Assembly (NCBI GenBank): GCA_943737045.1
Contig: CALSFV010000004.1
Coordinates: 693,501 to 757,500, forward strand
Length of the DNA stretch: 64,000 nt
Direction: 5' to 3'
Source: Parapristionchus giblindavisi
Lineage: Eukaryota; Nematoda; Chromadorea; Rhabditida; Diplogasteridae
The notes under the pieces are model-generated. The model was not told the DNA's origin. It saw nothing but the letters and a program-made list of their open reading frames with translations, and made no database searches. Position 1 is the first letter of the stretch, and each line of letters starts with the position of its first letter. Made by a program: the position numbers and the translations under genes. Positions 48,101 through 55,404 of the stretch are shown here, in pieces.

Positions 48101-49866
48101 ACACATAAACGACACTCTCCACGACGCACTCGGCGCACCAACCACACCACACCACACCCAGAATAGAATTGACTGTCACTATGAATTAGTTGTACACGCG
48201 GCGGGCAACATCAAACGATTAGCGATAGAGAGTCAGAGGAGGAGGGTAAACGAAGGAATGTATGAACTCATATCATTCCACTGCTCAGCATTCCAAACGA
48301 GGATAGTGTTCTATGATTTTCTTTTATTTTCAAGACTTGAACAGCCCGAATTCCGCTAATGCGCCACTATTTAGAGAGATTAATTACAGCGCAAACTCAT
48401 GTTCGGGGCAACGTAGACGGTACCGAGATCCTATTTCTGGTAGACATCTCATTACTGTATAATCAAACACAATGCTACAACTCACTCAACTCTCTACTCC
48501 AACAATGACCAAAGATCAAAGCTAGATCAAGACTAAAGACCAAAGATCAAACCTCCTTCAGGAGTCGCTCCATGAGATCTCGTATGTGATCTACCGCATC
48601 CTGATCGATCTCCATCCCCGGGTGTTGCTCCTTGATCGCCTGCAAATCGATAATTACTCATATGCCTTCATTCCTTCAGTGAAAAATCTTTTTCATGATT
48701 ATTATTGACAAACAATCAATCAATATTTACGCTCTGTTACTGGCAAAACCAATAATAGATAAAGTGGTTAAAAGGATTTGACTTTGGAAAGAAAATCGCC
48801 AATTCTAGCCATCTCCACGCTCTCATCAACTCGTGGAAACCTCAATTCACCAGTGAGAGTATCTAGATGAGTATTAACAGTAAATCCTATTAACCTCGAC
48901 ACTCCTCCATTCCACTCTACTCTTATTGTTAGAAAGAGTAAGGGCATTAACTGTATGCCACATTGACCTTTCCGACTCTATCGTCTGTCTGTAACTTAGT
49001 CATCCTTCCTCTCTCCCAATCTCCCTCCTCTCCCCCCCTCTCTCTCTTCCTCTCCCTCTCTCACCCCCTCTCTCTCTCCATACCACTCACTCCTTCTAAC
49101 TCGGGGGAAGTGTACCTCCAAACTGTTCTTGGAGTAGACAAAGAGTGAAGAAATCTCTCCCCGTGCAATCAAAGGGGGCGACGAAATTGATGAGCTGTGG
49201 TTGTCTATGTGGGGCATGGCGCCAAATGACAAACAATGTGAAGTGATTCCAGGGTGATACAGTAACCCAGAGAGAGCACCACAGTAAACTCGGTGTCATA
49301 GAAAATACTACAGTATTACTTGGGAAGGTACAGTAACCCTATCACAACCACACTACTACTTTGCTTGGTTCTAGAGATAACGTGAAAGGGGTACTGTGAA
49401 GAGCAAACATCCACTGCCAAACAATACTCACAATCAGATTCTATGCAGAGAAATAGCGTCAACCAATGAGCATGATTGATCACGCAACAGCACCCAGGAT
49501 CTTTTTTGGTTTTAAAAAAATACAAATATTTTTTCATGAGGCTAAAGATTAATGAATACAGACACGATGAATAGGTGATTTAAATAAATCATATAAAGTA
49601 AAGAAGTAAAGTATTTCAGCTAACGATAAAGCAGGAGTATCAAACTTTTGACCGATCTGACCAAATTGGACTTATATACGTATGGCAATGAATATGATTT
49701 TAGACCATTGAAAAATCAATAAATACCAGGAAAAATCAATAAATATCAGGAAAAATCAATAAATCAATAATCGTTAACTAACCCTGTAAACTCTCTCATC
49801 CAGTAGATCTGCAATGCACGCGAGAGAGGCGGCAGTCAGAGGGGAACGCGGCGACTTTGGTTCCAT
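15070..49866 (-). CDS. sos-1: Son of sevenless homologue, Ras guanine-nucleotide exchange factor
   Basis: SOS is recruited to activated receptor tyrosine kinases through the Grb2/SEM-5 adaptor and loads Ras with GTP at the plasma membrane, feeding the MAP kinase cascade. The 42 exons (coordinates under the domain entries below) have agreeing phases and total 1142 codons. Order is histone fold (residues 1-186), linker, DH (about 239-464), helical junction, PH (about 510-626), REM (about 627-867) and CDC25 (868-1142), as in SOS of flies and mammals. Diagnostic peptides include [40 protein letters not shown] and NPPCVPFFG. Introns range from about 45 bp to 6 kb; the largest are filled with transposons. 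The last identified exon ends near the end of CDC25; the final helices, proline-rich tail and stop were not found. The start ATG at 49866 follows an acceptor, tttcag, but an upstream exon stays in frame. Identity is secure; exact ends are not. Confidence 0.95.
16398..16448. repeat. ATT microsatellite
   Basis: Trinucleotide ATT repeats with few interruptions, in an SOS intron close to the fold-back element. Confidence 0.9.
16566..17906. mobile_element. Long fold-back element with about 565-bp arms
   Basis: Arms 16566-17131 and 17344-17906 are near-identical inverted copies around a spacer of about 210 bp, inside the SOS intron between 16040 and 18183. Each arm contains the same 67-codon open frame in opposite orientation (16608-16811 minus, 17661-17864 plus), starting [12 protein letters not shown], differing at three residues. 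No clear target duplication was found. It is either a fold-back transposon or an inverted duplication of a transposon end. Confidence 0.8.
19247..19320. repeat. AT-rich trinucleotide palindrome
   Basis: Runs of ATA and TTA repeats face each other and could fold back. Sits in a short SOS intron just upstream, in transcript sense, of exon 19151-19231. Confidence 0.85.
20930..21034. repeat. Pyrimidine-rich tract beside an SOS exon
   Basis: CTCC/CTTCC-rich sequence on the plus strand. On the transcript it is a purine-rich GAGGAG tract immediately after the donor of exon 21035-21149. Open frames through it are low-complexity artefacts. Confidence 0.85.
21359..21462. mobile_element. MITE, AAAGGCACACC family, degenerate copy
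   Basis: Contains the family core of the form CTCCGCTCTGG and CACTCTCTCG followed by its inverse, bounded by AAAGACAC and GTGCATTT. One of at least five copies in the window. Confidence 0.65.
22037..24857 (-). CDS. sos-1: SOS exons 24-31: REM (Ras exchanger motif) domain
   Basis: Exons: 24734-24857, 23887-23966, 23488-23575, 23404-23444, 22995-23137, 22798-22885, 22460-22541 and 22037-22111. Conserved parts are [69 protein letters not shown] and [19 protein letters not shown]. The REM domain holds the allosteric Ras-GTP site and supports the CDC25 hairpin. Exon 22995-23137 carries a long Gly/Ser-rich insertion between the RFDVPLP segment and the RFRKEY helix, where other SOS proteins have a short acidic loop. 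Its donor (CGA|GTCAGT) was chosen by phase. The acceptor at 22886 (cttgaag) is unusual, so this junction is the least certain. Confidence 0.92.
24175..24298. mobile_element. MITE, AAAGGCACACC family
   Basis: Palindromic element: CTCCGCTCTGGCAACACTC and its near-perfect inverse, ending GGTGTGCCTTTAA. Lies in the SOS intron between 23966 and 24734. Confidence 0.75.
25487..26005. mobile_element. hAT-type non-autonomous element, CCGGAAAA-rich
   Basis: Ends are CAGGGTTGTGCGGAAAAT and its exact inverse, flanked by perfect 8-bp duplications CTAGAAAC (25479-25486 and 26006-26013). The 519-bp body is dominated near both ends by repeats of TTCCGGAAAA type, likely subterminal transposase-binding motifs. 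No transposase frame is present. It sits in the SOS intron between 24857 and 26611. An 8-bp duplication with CAGGG termini is typical of hAT elements. Confidence 0.92.
26380..26425. repeat. GA-rich simple repeat
   Basis: GA dinucleotide tract within an SOS intron. The overlapping minus open frame is Ser-Leu low complexity, not a gene. Confidence 0.85.
26611..28683 (-). CDS. sos-1: SOS exons 17-23: DH-PH junction and PH domain
   Basis: Exons 28614-28683, 28239-28305 and 28145-28192 encode the helix between DH and PH ([20 protein letters not shown]). Exons 27420-27517, 27207-27258, 27064-27133 and 26611-26694 encode the PH domain: [14 protein letters not shown] (the HIFLFDGLMICCKS strands of SOS), [12 protein letters not shown] and [19 protein letters not shown] with the hallmark C-terminal Trp. 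The PH domain binds PIP2 or phosphatidic acid and relieves autoinhibition at the membrane. Exon 27420-27517 needs the acceptor ctttcag at 27518; a nearer gtag would break the frame. It adds [10 protein letters not shown] in a variable loop. Confidence 0.93.
27631..27758. mobile_element. hAT-type MITE, CATAGGTCGAA family, left-truncated copy
   Basis: Right end is intact (AGCTATTCGACCTATG). The interior repeats the family phrase GACCGGATTTTGAGCC. The left terminal repeat is missing or decayed. Confidence 0.7.
29513..32302 (+). CDS. Candidate gene inside the composite element (three-exon model)
   Basis: The first exon, 29513-29736, opens at an ATG and encodes 74 residues rich in Ser, Thr, Glu and Phe ([19 protein letters not shown]), ending at the donor CAAAG|GTTTGT. 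With acceptors cttcag at 31028 and tttccag at 32240, exons 31029-31102 and 32241-32302 follow in matching phase to a TAG, giving 119 residues. The first exon is well supported by composition and donor. The later two are inference: another frame of the second exon also looks coding. The product was not recognised. It lies in antisense to SOS, within the element, so it may be element-encoded or a captured gene. Confidence 0.4.
30190..30352. mobile_element. MITE with ATACGTGGGC ends
   Basis: Begins ATACGTGGGCACCATTGCC and ends GGCAATGCCCGCCCACGTAT, inverted. The middle repeats CCGACCCCCCGATTTT. A related partial copy is at about 30010-30092. Confidence 0.7.
30787..30949. mobile_element. hAT-type MITE, CATAGGTCGAA family
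   Basis: Ends CATAGGTCGAATAG and TTTTCGATCTATG, with perfect 8-bp duplications ACCAAAAT (30779-30786 and 30950-30957). It is inserted in the minisatellite of the composite element, so it is younger than that block. Confidence 0.88.
32035..32121. repeat. Perfect 32-bp hairpin
   Basis: Arms 32035-32066 and 32090-32121 are exact inverse complements, separated by 23 bp. The arm begins CGGAAATTTCCCCTAGC. Perfect identity suggests a recent origin or maintained pairing. Confidence 0.9.
32513..34265. mobile_element. Fold-back element with inverted TTTGGAAC minisatellite ends
   Basis: Termini CGGCAGTATGACATTTTGGA and its inverse are flanked by TTATTT on both sides. Behind them lie arrays of TTTTGGAAC units with spacers GGGACA, CGGCCG and similar (32520-32850 and 33868-34258). 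The two arrays run in opposite directions around about 1 kb of unique AT-rich DNA with no convincing gene. Long open frames across the arrays only reflect the repeat and are not proteins. Nested in the 28930-34522 element. Confidence 0.85.
34523..34622. repeat. CT-rich simple repeat
   Basis: CTCTCC/CCTTC tract just outside the right end of the composite element, before SOS exon 34740-34825. Confidence 0.85.
34740..42943 (-). CDS. sos-1: SOS exons 9-16: Dbl-homology (DH) domain
   Basis: Exons: 42836-42943, 40747-40806, 37669-37779, 36416-36493, 36086-36149, 35897-35951, 35380-35446 and 35138-35185, then 34740-34825 for the last helix. Conserved pieces are [17 protein letters not shown] (first DH helix), [37 protein letters not shown] (matches the SOS YVLPRLLLAPV segment) and [14 protein letters not shown] domains act on Rho-family GTPases; in SOS this one also shields the Ras allosteric site. 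Two small exons (36086-36149, 35897-35951) insert a Ser/Thr-rich stretch just before YVLPQ. The acceptor at 40803/40806 is a tandem aagcag that may add one Gln. Confidence 0.9.
36524..36925. mobile_element. hAT-type MITE, CATAGGTCGAA family, interrupted by a second MITE
   Basis: Outer ends CATAGGTCGAAAAG and CTATTCGACCTATG with flanks ATCAGCAT and TTCAGCAT. It is split by the insertion at 36656-36847, which duplicated ATTTTGAG. Lies in the intron upstream (transcript sense) of SOS exon 36416-36493. Confidence 0.88.
36656..36847. mobile_element. hAT-type MITE, CATAGGTGGGCAC family, copy 1
   Basis: Ends CATAGGTGGGCACG and CGCCCACCTATG. Perfect 8-bp duplication ATTTTGAG lies within the older MITE. 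The interior repeats AAGGCTGTGCGCAAA several times in both orientations. Confidence 0.9.
37862..37976. mobile_element. MITE, AAAGGCACACC family
   Basis: Begins AAAGGCACACCCCGAGC, ends CTCGGAGTATACCTTT, with the internal hairpin CACTCTCTCG. Among the better preserved copies. Confidence 0.78.
38812..39850 (-). pseudogene. Broken coding sequence inside the TTAA element
   Basis: The minus strand reads through [20 protein letters not shown], then (across the insertion) [20 protein letters not shown], a TAA stop, then [20 protein letters not shown] and an acidic segment [18 protein letters not shown]. Codons favour G or C at third positions, unlike the surrounding AT-rich DNA, as in the real exons here. 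Internal stops and the hAT-type insertion at 39269-39650 show that it is dead. It could be a decayed transposon protein or a captured host gene fragment; family unknown. Confidence 0.6.
39269..39650. mobile_element. hAT-type non-autonomous element nested in TTAA element
   Basis: Ends CAGGGGAGGGCGGAAAAA and TTTTTTCCGCCCAACCCTG, with perfect 8-bp duplications TGGGGCAC (39261-39268 and 39651-39658). It interrupts the pseudogene. Termini resemble, but are not the same as, those of the 25487-26005 element. Confidence 0.9.
41028..41157. mobile_element. GC-rich palindromic MITE
   Basis: Begins TATTTTTACTCGCGGGGC and ends GCCCCGCGAGCAAAAATA. A second internal palindrome GCGGCGTA...TACGCCGC lies between. 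Strikingly GC-rich against the AT-rich intron. Confidence 0.8.
41653..41730. mobile_element. hAT-type MITE, CATAGGTCGAA family, short remnant
   Basis: Retains GTCGAAAAGTACGGTAGAAA on the left and TAGCTATTCGACCTA on the right, with the family phrase AAGCCTGGCCGCA. The interior is largely deleted. Confidence 0.65.
43328..43848 (-). CDS. sos-1: SOS exons 7-8: linker between histone fold and DH
   Basis: Exons 43785-43848 and 43328-43419. They encode [12 protein letters not shown], an acidic short stretch, then [19 protein letters not shown], leading into the DH domain. Poorly conserved, as this linker is in other SOS proteins. The donor of the first exon is ambiguous: two GT sites in the same phase (after GGAACCA or after GGGCAGA) differ by 9 bp and would change the linker by three residues without shifting the frame. 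Confidence 0.8.
44391..49866 (-). CDS. sos-1: SOS exons 1-6: N-terminal histone-fold domain
   Basis: Exons: 49783-49866 (coding part), 48553-48639, 47720-47809, 46356-46454, 45096-45188, 44391-44495, all phase 0 at both ends. The peptide [19 protein letters not shown] corresponds to the first histone-fold helices of [14 protein letters not shown] and [12 protein letters not shown] correspond to the last ones. In SOS this tandem histone-like module packs on the DH-PH unit, binds acidic phospholipids and helps autoinhibition. The middle part is divergent. The N-terminus, with [10 protein letters not shown], has SP motifs that could be proline-directed phosphosites (inference). The ATG is preceded by tttcagAG, so the exon may start at a cis or SL trans-splice site. 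Confidence 0.9.
45784..45856 (+). ncRNA. tRNA-like / SINE-like Pol III unit
   Basis: A perfect tRNA A-box match, TGGCTTAGTGG (45784-45794), is followed 31 bp later by a B-box-like GAGTTCAACCACC (45825-45837), then a TTTTT terminator (45852-45856). A 7-bp stem CTACGGC...GCCGTAG lies between. No proper acceptor stem could be drawn, so this is more likely a tRNA-derived SINE remnant or tRNA pseudogene than a working tRNA. It lies in an SOS intron. Confidence 0.4.
46113..46209. mobile_element. hAT-type MITE, CATAGGTGGGCAC family, copy 2
   Basis: Ends CATAGGTGGGGGCAC and GTGCCCACCTATG. Flanks ATACCCTC and ATAACCTC form an 8-bp duplication with one mismatch. Shares AAAGGCTGTG with the copy at 36656-36847. 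Confidence 0.85.
46509..47385 (+). mobile_element. 5'-truncated CR1-like LINE
   Basis: The plus frame to the stop at 47083 encodes the C-terminal end of a non-LTR reverse transcriptase. It has the block [14 protein letters not shown], then [15 protein letters not shown], which follows the catalytic fingers-palm in CR1/L2-type elements. The catalytic YADD part is absent, so the copy is 5'-truncated, as is normal for LINEs. After the stop come about 300 bp of 3' UTR and an ATAAA-type tail (47350-47385). It lies in antisense within the SOS intron between 46454 and 47720. A direct repeat ACACATTTCGATTATTTGTA (two copies near 46473-46512) sits at the 5' junction. Confidence 0.85.
47340..47385 (+). 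repeat. LINE 3' terminal ATAAA microsatellite
   Basis: AATAAA-type short repeats ending the LINE copy. CR1-like elements usually end in such short tandem repeats rather than poly(A). Confidence 0.7.
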
Positions 49867-49975
49867 CTCTGAAACCTGATACATTCATGTTTCAGTCTTT
49901 CAACAAATCAGCTACTATAATCTATGCACTATTAACATCCACCTCGACATAATTAGAAAGCCAATATATCAACAG

Positions 49976-50178
49976 CATAGGTCGAATAGTATGTTACAAA
50001 GTACCAAGCCTGACCGGATTTTGAGCCGAAATTTCACAAAAATCGATAAACTTGACCGGATTTTGAGTCAAAATTTCACAAAAATTGATAAACATGACCA
50101 GATTTTGAGCCAAATTTTCCAAAAATCATAAAACCTGACCGGATCTTGAAAACCGATAACCTAGCTATTCGACCTATG
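49976..50178. mobile_element. hAT-type MITE, CATAGGTCGAA family, best-preserved copy
   Basis: Ends CATAGGTCGAATAG and CTAGCTATTCGACCTATG with perfect 8-bp duplications ATCAACAG (49968-49975 and 50179-50186). Three repeats of GACCGGATTTTGAG lie inside. It separates the SOS start exon from the possible upstream exon at 50325. Confidence 0.92.
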
Positions 50179-50324
50179 ATCAACAGAAATTCATAGTCAG
50201 GAAATAATCATTAATCATCTGCCAAACATGACACGCCCTATCGGGAGTACAGTAAAGATCAAAGTTCATAATTCAAAGACCAAAGTTCAAAGATCAAAGT
50301 TCAGACTACACTTGCCTACCTCAC

Positions 50325-50377
50325 CGACTGCAGTATACTCTCTGGCGTTGTCTTTGCGTCTCGTCTGATCCTTGGTC
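50325..50377 (-). CDS. sos-1: Possible upstream SOS exon (5' UTR or N-terminal extension)
   Basis: A 53-bp segment lies between a strong acceptor (ttccttgcag) and a donor (GTCG|GTGAGG). Joined to the exon at 49783-49868, it is open and in frame with the proposed start ATG, reading TKDQTRRKDNAREYTAVE before it. No ATG lies within it, and I found no earlier exon in matching phase. It is either 5' UTR or part of a longer N-terminus whose start exon was missed. Confidence 0.5.
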
Positions 50378-51237
50378 CTGCAAGGAATCTTTCTTACTGT
50401 ATTCTTCGATTATCGATTGATCAGTCCACCATACCGTATTACATTCCCTAATTATTTCATCAATGACAATAATTCGAATTGTGAGTCAAATTGAGTCAAT
50501 CAAACAATCTAATCGATAATCGAATTAAGACGAATAAGATGGAAAAAGAAGAAGAAGACATCGATGAGGGGGAATACGATTGTGTTGCACATTTGAACTG
50601 TTGCGCATTGGACCCTCGGAGGGGAGGAGTGGGGTGTAATTATATCTCTGACTTGATTCAAGCAGTTTATAAATAGAAGGCGATAAGGAGGAGGGTAAAC
50701 GCTTTTATGCTAGAGTATGGATCACTTAAAATACGGTATGCAATATGGAATTCAAGTCACGAAAAGAAAAGACAGGAAATGAAAAAGGGAAGAGGGATTG
50801 CGTAAAAAACGTGGAGACTTTTGAGCAAAGCAGAAAAAGCAACAGAGAATCTCTAGACTATTTTGATATGGGTAGACTTTGTAGTTCAATTTAATTAAAT
50901 TTATTTTATCAAACATTAAATTAACCTGACGAGTGATTTTCGCAATCATACTAGAAAGTGTGCCTACATCACACACATTTGACTCATTGCAAAACAAGAA
51001 ATATGTTAAATATAGCCAATTCTGATATTCTACGGCAGCGGAGTAAAGCTATACTGAAACATTCGGGACTTTTCGGAATGCTAATATTGGATTCTCGGAT
51101 CCTTGAAATAGCCAAAACAATGTAAGAATACCCTTTCGGGACACGTCATGGCTACTCAATTTTTTCTAACATCTCGCTTGATTAAGTAATGTAACATATA
51201 TTAACCCTGCCATTTGTCCACTGTTCTATGGAACATA

Positions 51238-51421
51238 GATGGGCACCAACATGGGGGTACCCCCTGTAACATTAAGGCTTTTCGAAAATTTGTTGAATGC
51301 CCCCTGTAAAAAAGGAAGTTTAGGAGAAATTTTTGGAAAAAAAGTGAATGCTCCCTGTAAAATTCACCATTTTTCGTTCGGATGCCCCCTGTCGAATGGA
51401 GCTCCAGGTACCCCGCCCATG
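51238..51421. mobile_element. MITE, CATGGGCG family, copy 2
   Basis: Flanked by TA; ends ATGGGCACCAACATGGGGG and CCCCGCCCATG. Closely similar in layout to the copy at 5761-5945. Confidence 0.75.
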
Positions 51422-51600
51422 TATGCTATGGAATTAGATCTACCGTACTACCGTAGATCGCAGTTACTGCATAATGTAAGTAGTAAGGAAGTTTAAAAAC
51501 TTAATTAAAAAAAAACAAACAAACAAATACACATTGATAAAATGTGAACCTGTGTCAGTGCGAGATGTCCACGTCGCGAGGCATACTCTCCTCCTATAAA

Positions 51601-51840
51601 AGTGAAAGAGTAGAGAGATAGGGGGAATAAGGAGAGGGAGAGAAAAAGAGTAATCGAGTAAGAGTGATGAAGTGAGTAAGAAGACCATTGCAGATATAGA
51701 AATGGCCACGAATAAGATAGAGAGAGGGAGGAAGAAAGAGGTAGAGGGAGGGGTAGAGGAAGAGGTAGAGGTAGAGAGAGGTAGAGATAGAGAGAGGTAG
51801 AGGTAGCAAGAGAGAAAAAGAGTATCGGCTCATTCTCTCT
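51601..51840. repeat. Purine-rich GAGA/GGTAGA tract
   Basis: Low-complexity GAGAGG and GGTAGAG repeats in several short runs. Open frames here are artefacts. Confidence 0.85.
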
Positions 51841-53934
51841 CTCATTTGATCTGCTCTAACGCACAAGCAATCAATCAATTTTCTGCCGATTTCAGCACAC
51901 GGATCCCCCCACTACTAGAGTTACCTACCCTCAATAATATACTATTATTATTATTCCTGCCATCTAGATTGGGTATTAATCATTAAGATTAATCACATCA
52001 ATAATTTCTGATCGAAAACCATTTGATTTTATGATAGACAAAATATTGATGGGCGAACTTGAAGAAGAAGAGCCAGCAAATTATAATTCATCACAAACCT
52101 TATCTAATCAAAAAATTGGGTGAAAACGTGCACGATAGGTAGCAAATTGATTGATCATAAAGTACGAATCAGGAAAAGATCATCGTTTCACACTAATATT
52201 TGTGAGAAAGTGGAGTGATCACGGATATGAAAGAGACAGGATCACTAAAGATCACGACGATGAAACAATGAAAGCAACAGCATCAAAGCACAATTGGACT
52301 AGGCTAGAAAGGTCATACGAAAGATAGCAGTATTGATAATTTGAAAGTAAATCGCATACAAAGATTTGATCACTTTCGGCAGCTGCCTACCACACTGATT
52401 CATTATTTCCACTATCAAAGCTATCAGTGAACAGTCGGTTAGTTCAAAAGAGATGAATCAGCAGAACGTAAAAGGCGAGAAGAGACGAGTATAGATAGTG
52501 ATCGCCGTTCAGTCATAAATGACAGATCTTTAGAGAGGTCATGAGTGTGGCAATAAGGATAGTGAGTGATCCTCAACGAAAGAGGAGCGAAGGCTGAGGG
52601 TCACTAAGCGATATATTGTATATATTAGTCACTCTATACACAATACGCTCTCAATTCACTCACTATGGGGTGGTAAGTAGAAGGAAAGAAACTAGTTGAT
52701 ATGGACAACTCAATCTATCTTTTTCTCTGTCTGTCTCTCTACTCTCTCCAGGGCACTACCATTGATTAGACACATCGGGTGTATATTACACAAGGGGGAA
52801 TACTTCATAAACGGAAAGATGGCGAGACGATTGGAGTTTAAAATTGACGAGAAAGAGCGGTGCTTGAGCTTAAAACGATCGAGAGTACGGTCAAAATAGA
52901 GGATACAGTAACTACGGTAAGCGAACGAGAGAACATGCACAAGTAAGCAAACAAAGATGGAAAGTGAAGCAGATCAAATAATTTGAAAAACATCTACAAC
53001 TTACTTTTCTTGGCCACCAGCTTTGTGCCAAGAACAAAGTTGGTGGCGAGGATTTAAAAGTTAGTATAAAGTTGTCAACCATGAAAAGCAGGCTATTTAC
53101 GTATCTCAAAATAAATCAGAGGAATTGTGGTGTATCCTCTCGATCAGAGTACGAAGTGTGCGCTGATCAGTGGCGAGATTTGATAGATCGCGCGCAGGCA
53201 CACCACATCTGTTCAGTTCACGATAACGTGTGAGAGAATTTTATTTTTTTAAAGCTGCATTTAAAATTTAAATTAAGTGAATGCACTTTCCTAATATTTG
53301 AATGCCTTGCTAGACTTTAGCCGGCTTTTGCGTATCCAGGTTTTAACCAAGAAAGTTGGCTATTCACCGTTCTTACATTTTCTGAGAGTTGTAGATTTTC
53401 ATCACTATATCACAAAATTTATATAATATATTAAATTTAAATATTTTTAAATAAATAAATTAATATGTATTTTTTTCAGAAAACAAAAAATTCAATCGAC
53501 AATCGTTTATACTCTTCGCAAAATGATGATACAAAGAAAAAGATACACAAAAAAAGAATACATAGGCCTTTTACGATATGTTGGCAAGTATTAGAAGTAA
53601 ATATATATAAGCAAGGACTTAGCAAGAATGAAAATAACGGGATCGTAGGGTACTGTATTGGATTATCTGGGTGGTCTTTGTGGTCTCCGGATTACGGTAA
53701 TATGTACAACAAAATATGTCACAGGAAAAAGAATATAAAATAAATGTATACTATTGGTTCATAGAGCAACTCATAGAGTCTTTGAGATCAACAAACGAAT
53801 GACTTGCGATGTGTAAATGGTTCAAAATATGAAAATCATAGATTAGAAAAATAAAGATCAAAGAACAAAGTACAAAGTTCACTGATCAAACTACACGAAT
53901 CAATGATCAATGATCAAAACACGAAGATCAAAGA

Positions 53935-55404
53935 TTACTTCTTGATTGAGCCGACCGGACTTCCATTGTCTACGATTTCGTAGCTGGAGGAAGATCGGAA
54001 TATAGATTGACCCTGGAAATTAATAAATCAAAAATAGAGTAAATCAAATGATTGCTGTGACGTCGCACTACAAATATGGCAGGGCAATATTTATTTGCAG
54101 CGCGCGTACTAGCAAATGTAGATAAAAACAACTGTGCAAAACGAGGAGCGTTGTCTCTGTTCCTTTCTCATCATTTAGAGTCATTTATAGCCACATTAGA
54201 GCAATATCGATTGATCGAATACACTACAAAATAAGTGTTATCCAGGGAGCATAAGACCTGAGAAGTGTCATCTTTAACACTTTTCGAGCTCAAAAAGTGT
54301 TAAATATAACACTTCTCAGGTCTTACGCTCCGTGGAGAACACTTATTTTTCTGTGTGTATTGATTAGCACTTACGTTTTTAAGATTATCAACAATATAAG
54401 CGATGAGAGCGAGCCATGCCCTTCTCAACTCCTTGTGTTTCTTCACAGTATCGTATCGACAGACGCACTCCATCAGACTGTCCGCTACAATTATATTAAT
54501 AATGTGTATTTAATTTATTCATGGATGTCCAAATATAAGTTTACATTCATATTAAATGTAGAAGTAGATAATATCATAAGCTAAAGTAATGCTGTTCTTC
54601 ATGGTCTTTCGGCAACTACGTCATTTAAAATATTAATTGTATCATTAAACCTACAAAGTTTGCCAGAAAACTTGCAACTTTCAAACAAGGTCACATGCGT
54701 GTTTAAACATTTTGTAGCCAGGCAAAACATGTTTACAAAAAAAAATGTTTCTGATTCAAATCATAAAATAGTGATATCCGGTTTACAAATATAGAAATAA
54801 AGACTAGTACAGTAATCCTCACCAAGATCATCCCACACGGACACTGAAAGGCCCTCCTGTCGCAACGGGCGATGGCTTCGACCAACCTGGATAGATCAAA
54901 GATCAAAGATCAAACTATAAAATCGTATCATCAAAGTTCAAACTACAGTTCTAGTGAGATCAAACTACACACAGACCTCGATCAAATATTGCGTTAACTT
55001 TGCGTGATCGGCATCAAGATTACGTATGGCCGTATCGAGTAGTTCGAGTGTCACTCGGGAGTGCATCGCTGTACAGTCTACATCAGAATTGGCGAACACG
55101 GCTACTCCATTAGCCTACAAACAAAAAATAGTGTAAGAAAAGTAAAAGAATATTCTGAATAATATACCATAGTTTCTTCGGTTTTTCGTATAGAATAGAA
55201 AATACGAATAAGAAGATTATCGATATTAATTTTACAACATTAGATTGAATTTTTTGGAACATACCTTGGCCAGTAATTGTTTAGCCTTGGGACATTGATT
55301 TTGCAACCTCTGATAGATGGAGGATGCAAATTGTCCACCAGGTCCGGTTGAATACATATTGGGCCAACATTGGGTCAACAATTTCTGTTGATAGGCAGTC
55401 AGTC
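53935..55404 (-). CDS. Globin domain exons
   Basis: The A helix is LTAYQQKLLTQCWPN, with the usual Trp. A Phe in VAVFANSD is the probable CD1 residue. The E helix begins AMHSRVTLELLDTAIRNLD, giving a distal His (E7). The F helix ends YLIEVGRSHRP, giving the proximal haem-binding His (F8). The G helix is WDDLADSLMECV and the H helix is AWLALIAYIVDNL. Both key histidines being present suggests a haem-binding, possibly hexacoordinate globin. The tail after the fold is short and ends GSIKK. Confidence 0.9.

Larger units (their letters stand above)
50378..53934. other. Intergenic between SOS and globin gene
   Basis: Should hold the SOS promoter and the globin 3' UTR. Features seen are a TA-flanked MITE (51238-51421), purine tracts (51601-51840) and a GC-richer patch at 53120-53240. 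An exon-like piece at about 51547-51597 (minus) lies between splice-like sites but has a stop in the required phase, so it could only be a 5' UTR exon. GATCAAA repeats lie at 53861-53930. Confidence 0.5.

Noticed and set aside
51547..51597. Possible coding exon upstream of SOS
   Set aside because: In the phase needed to join 50325-50377 it contains TGA; it could only be 5' UTR.
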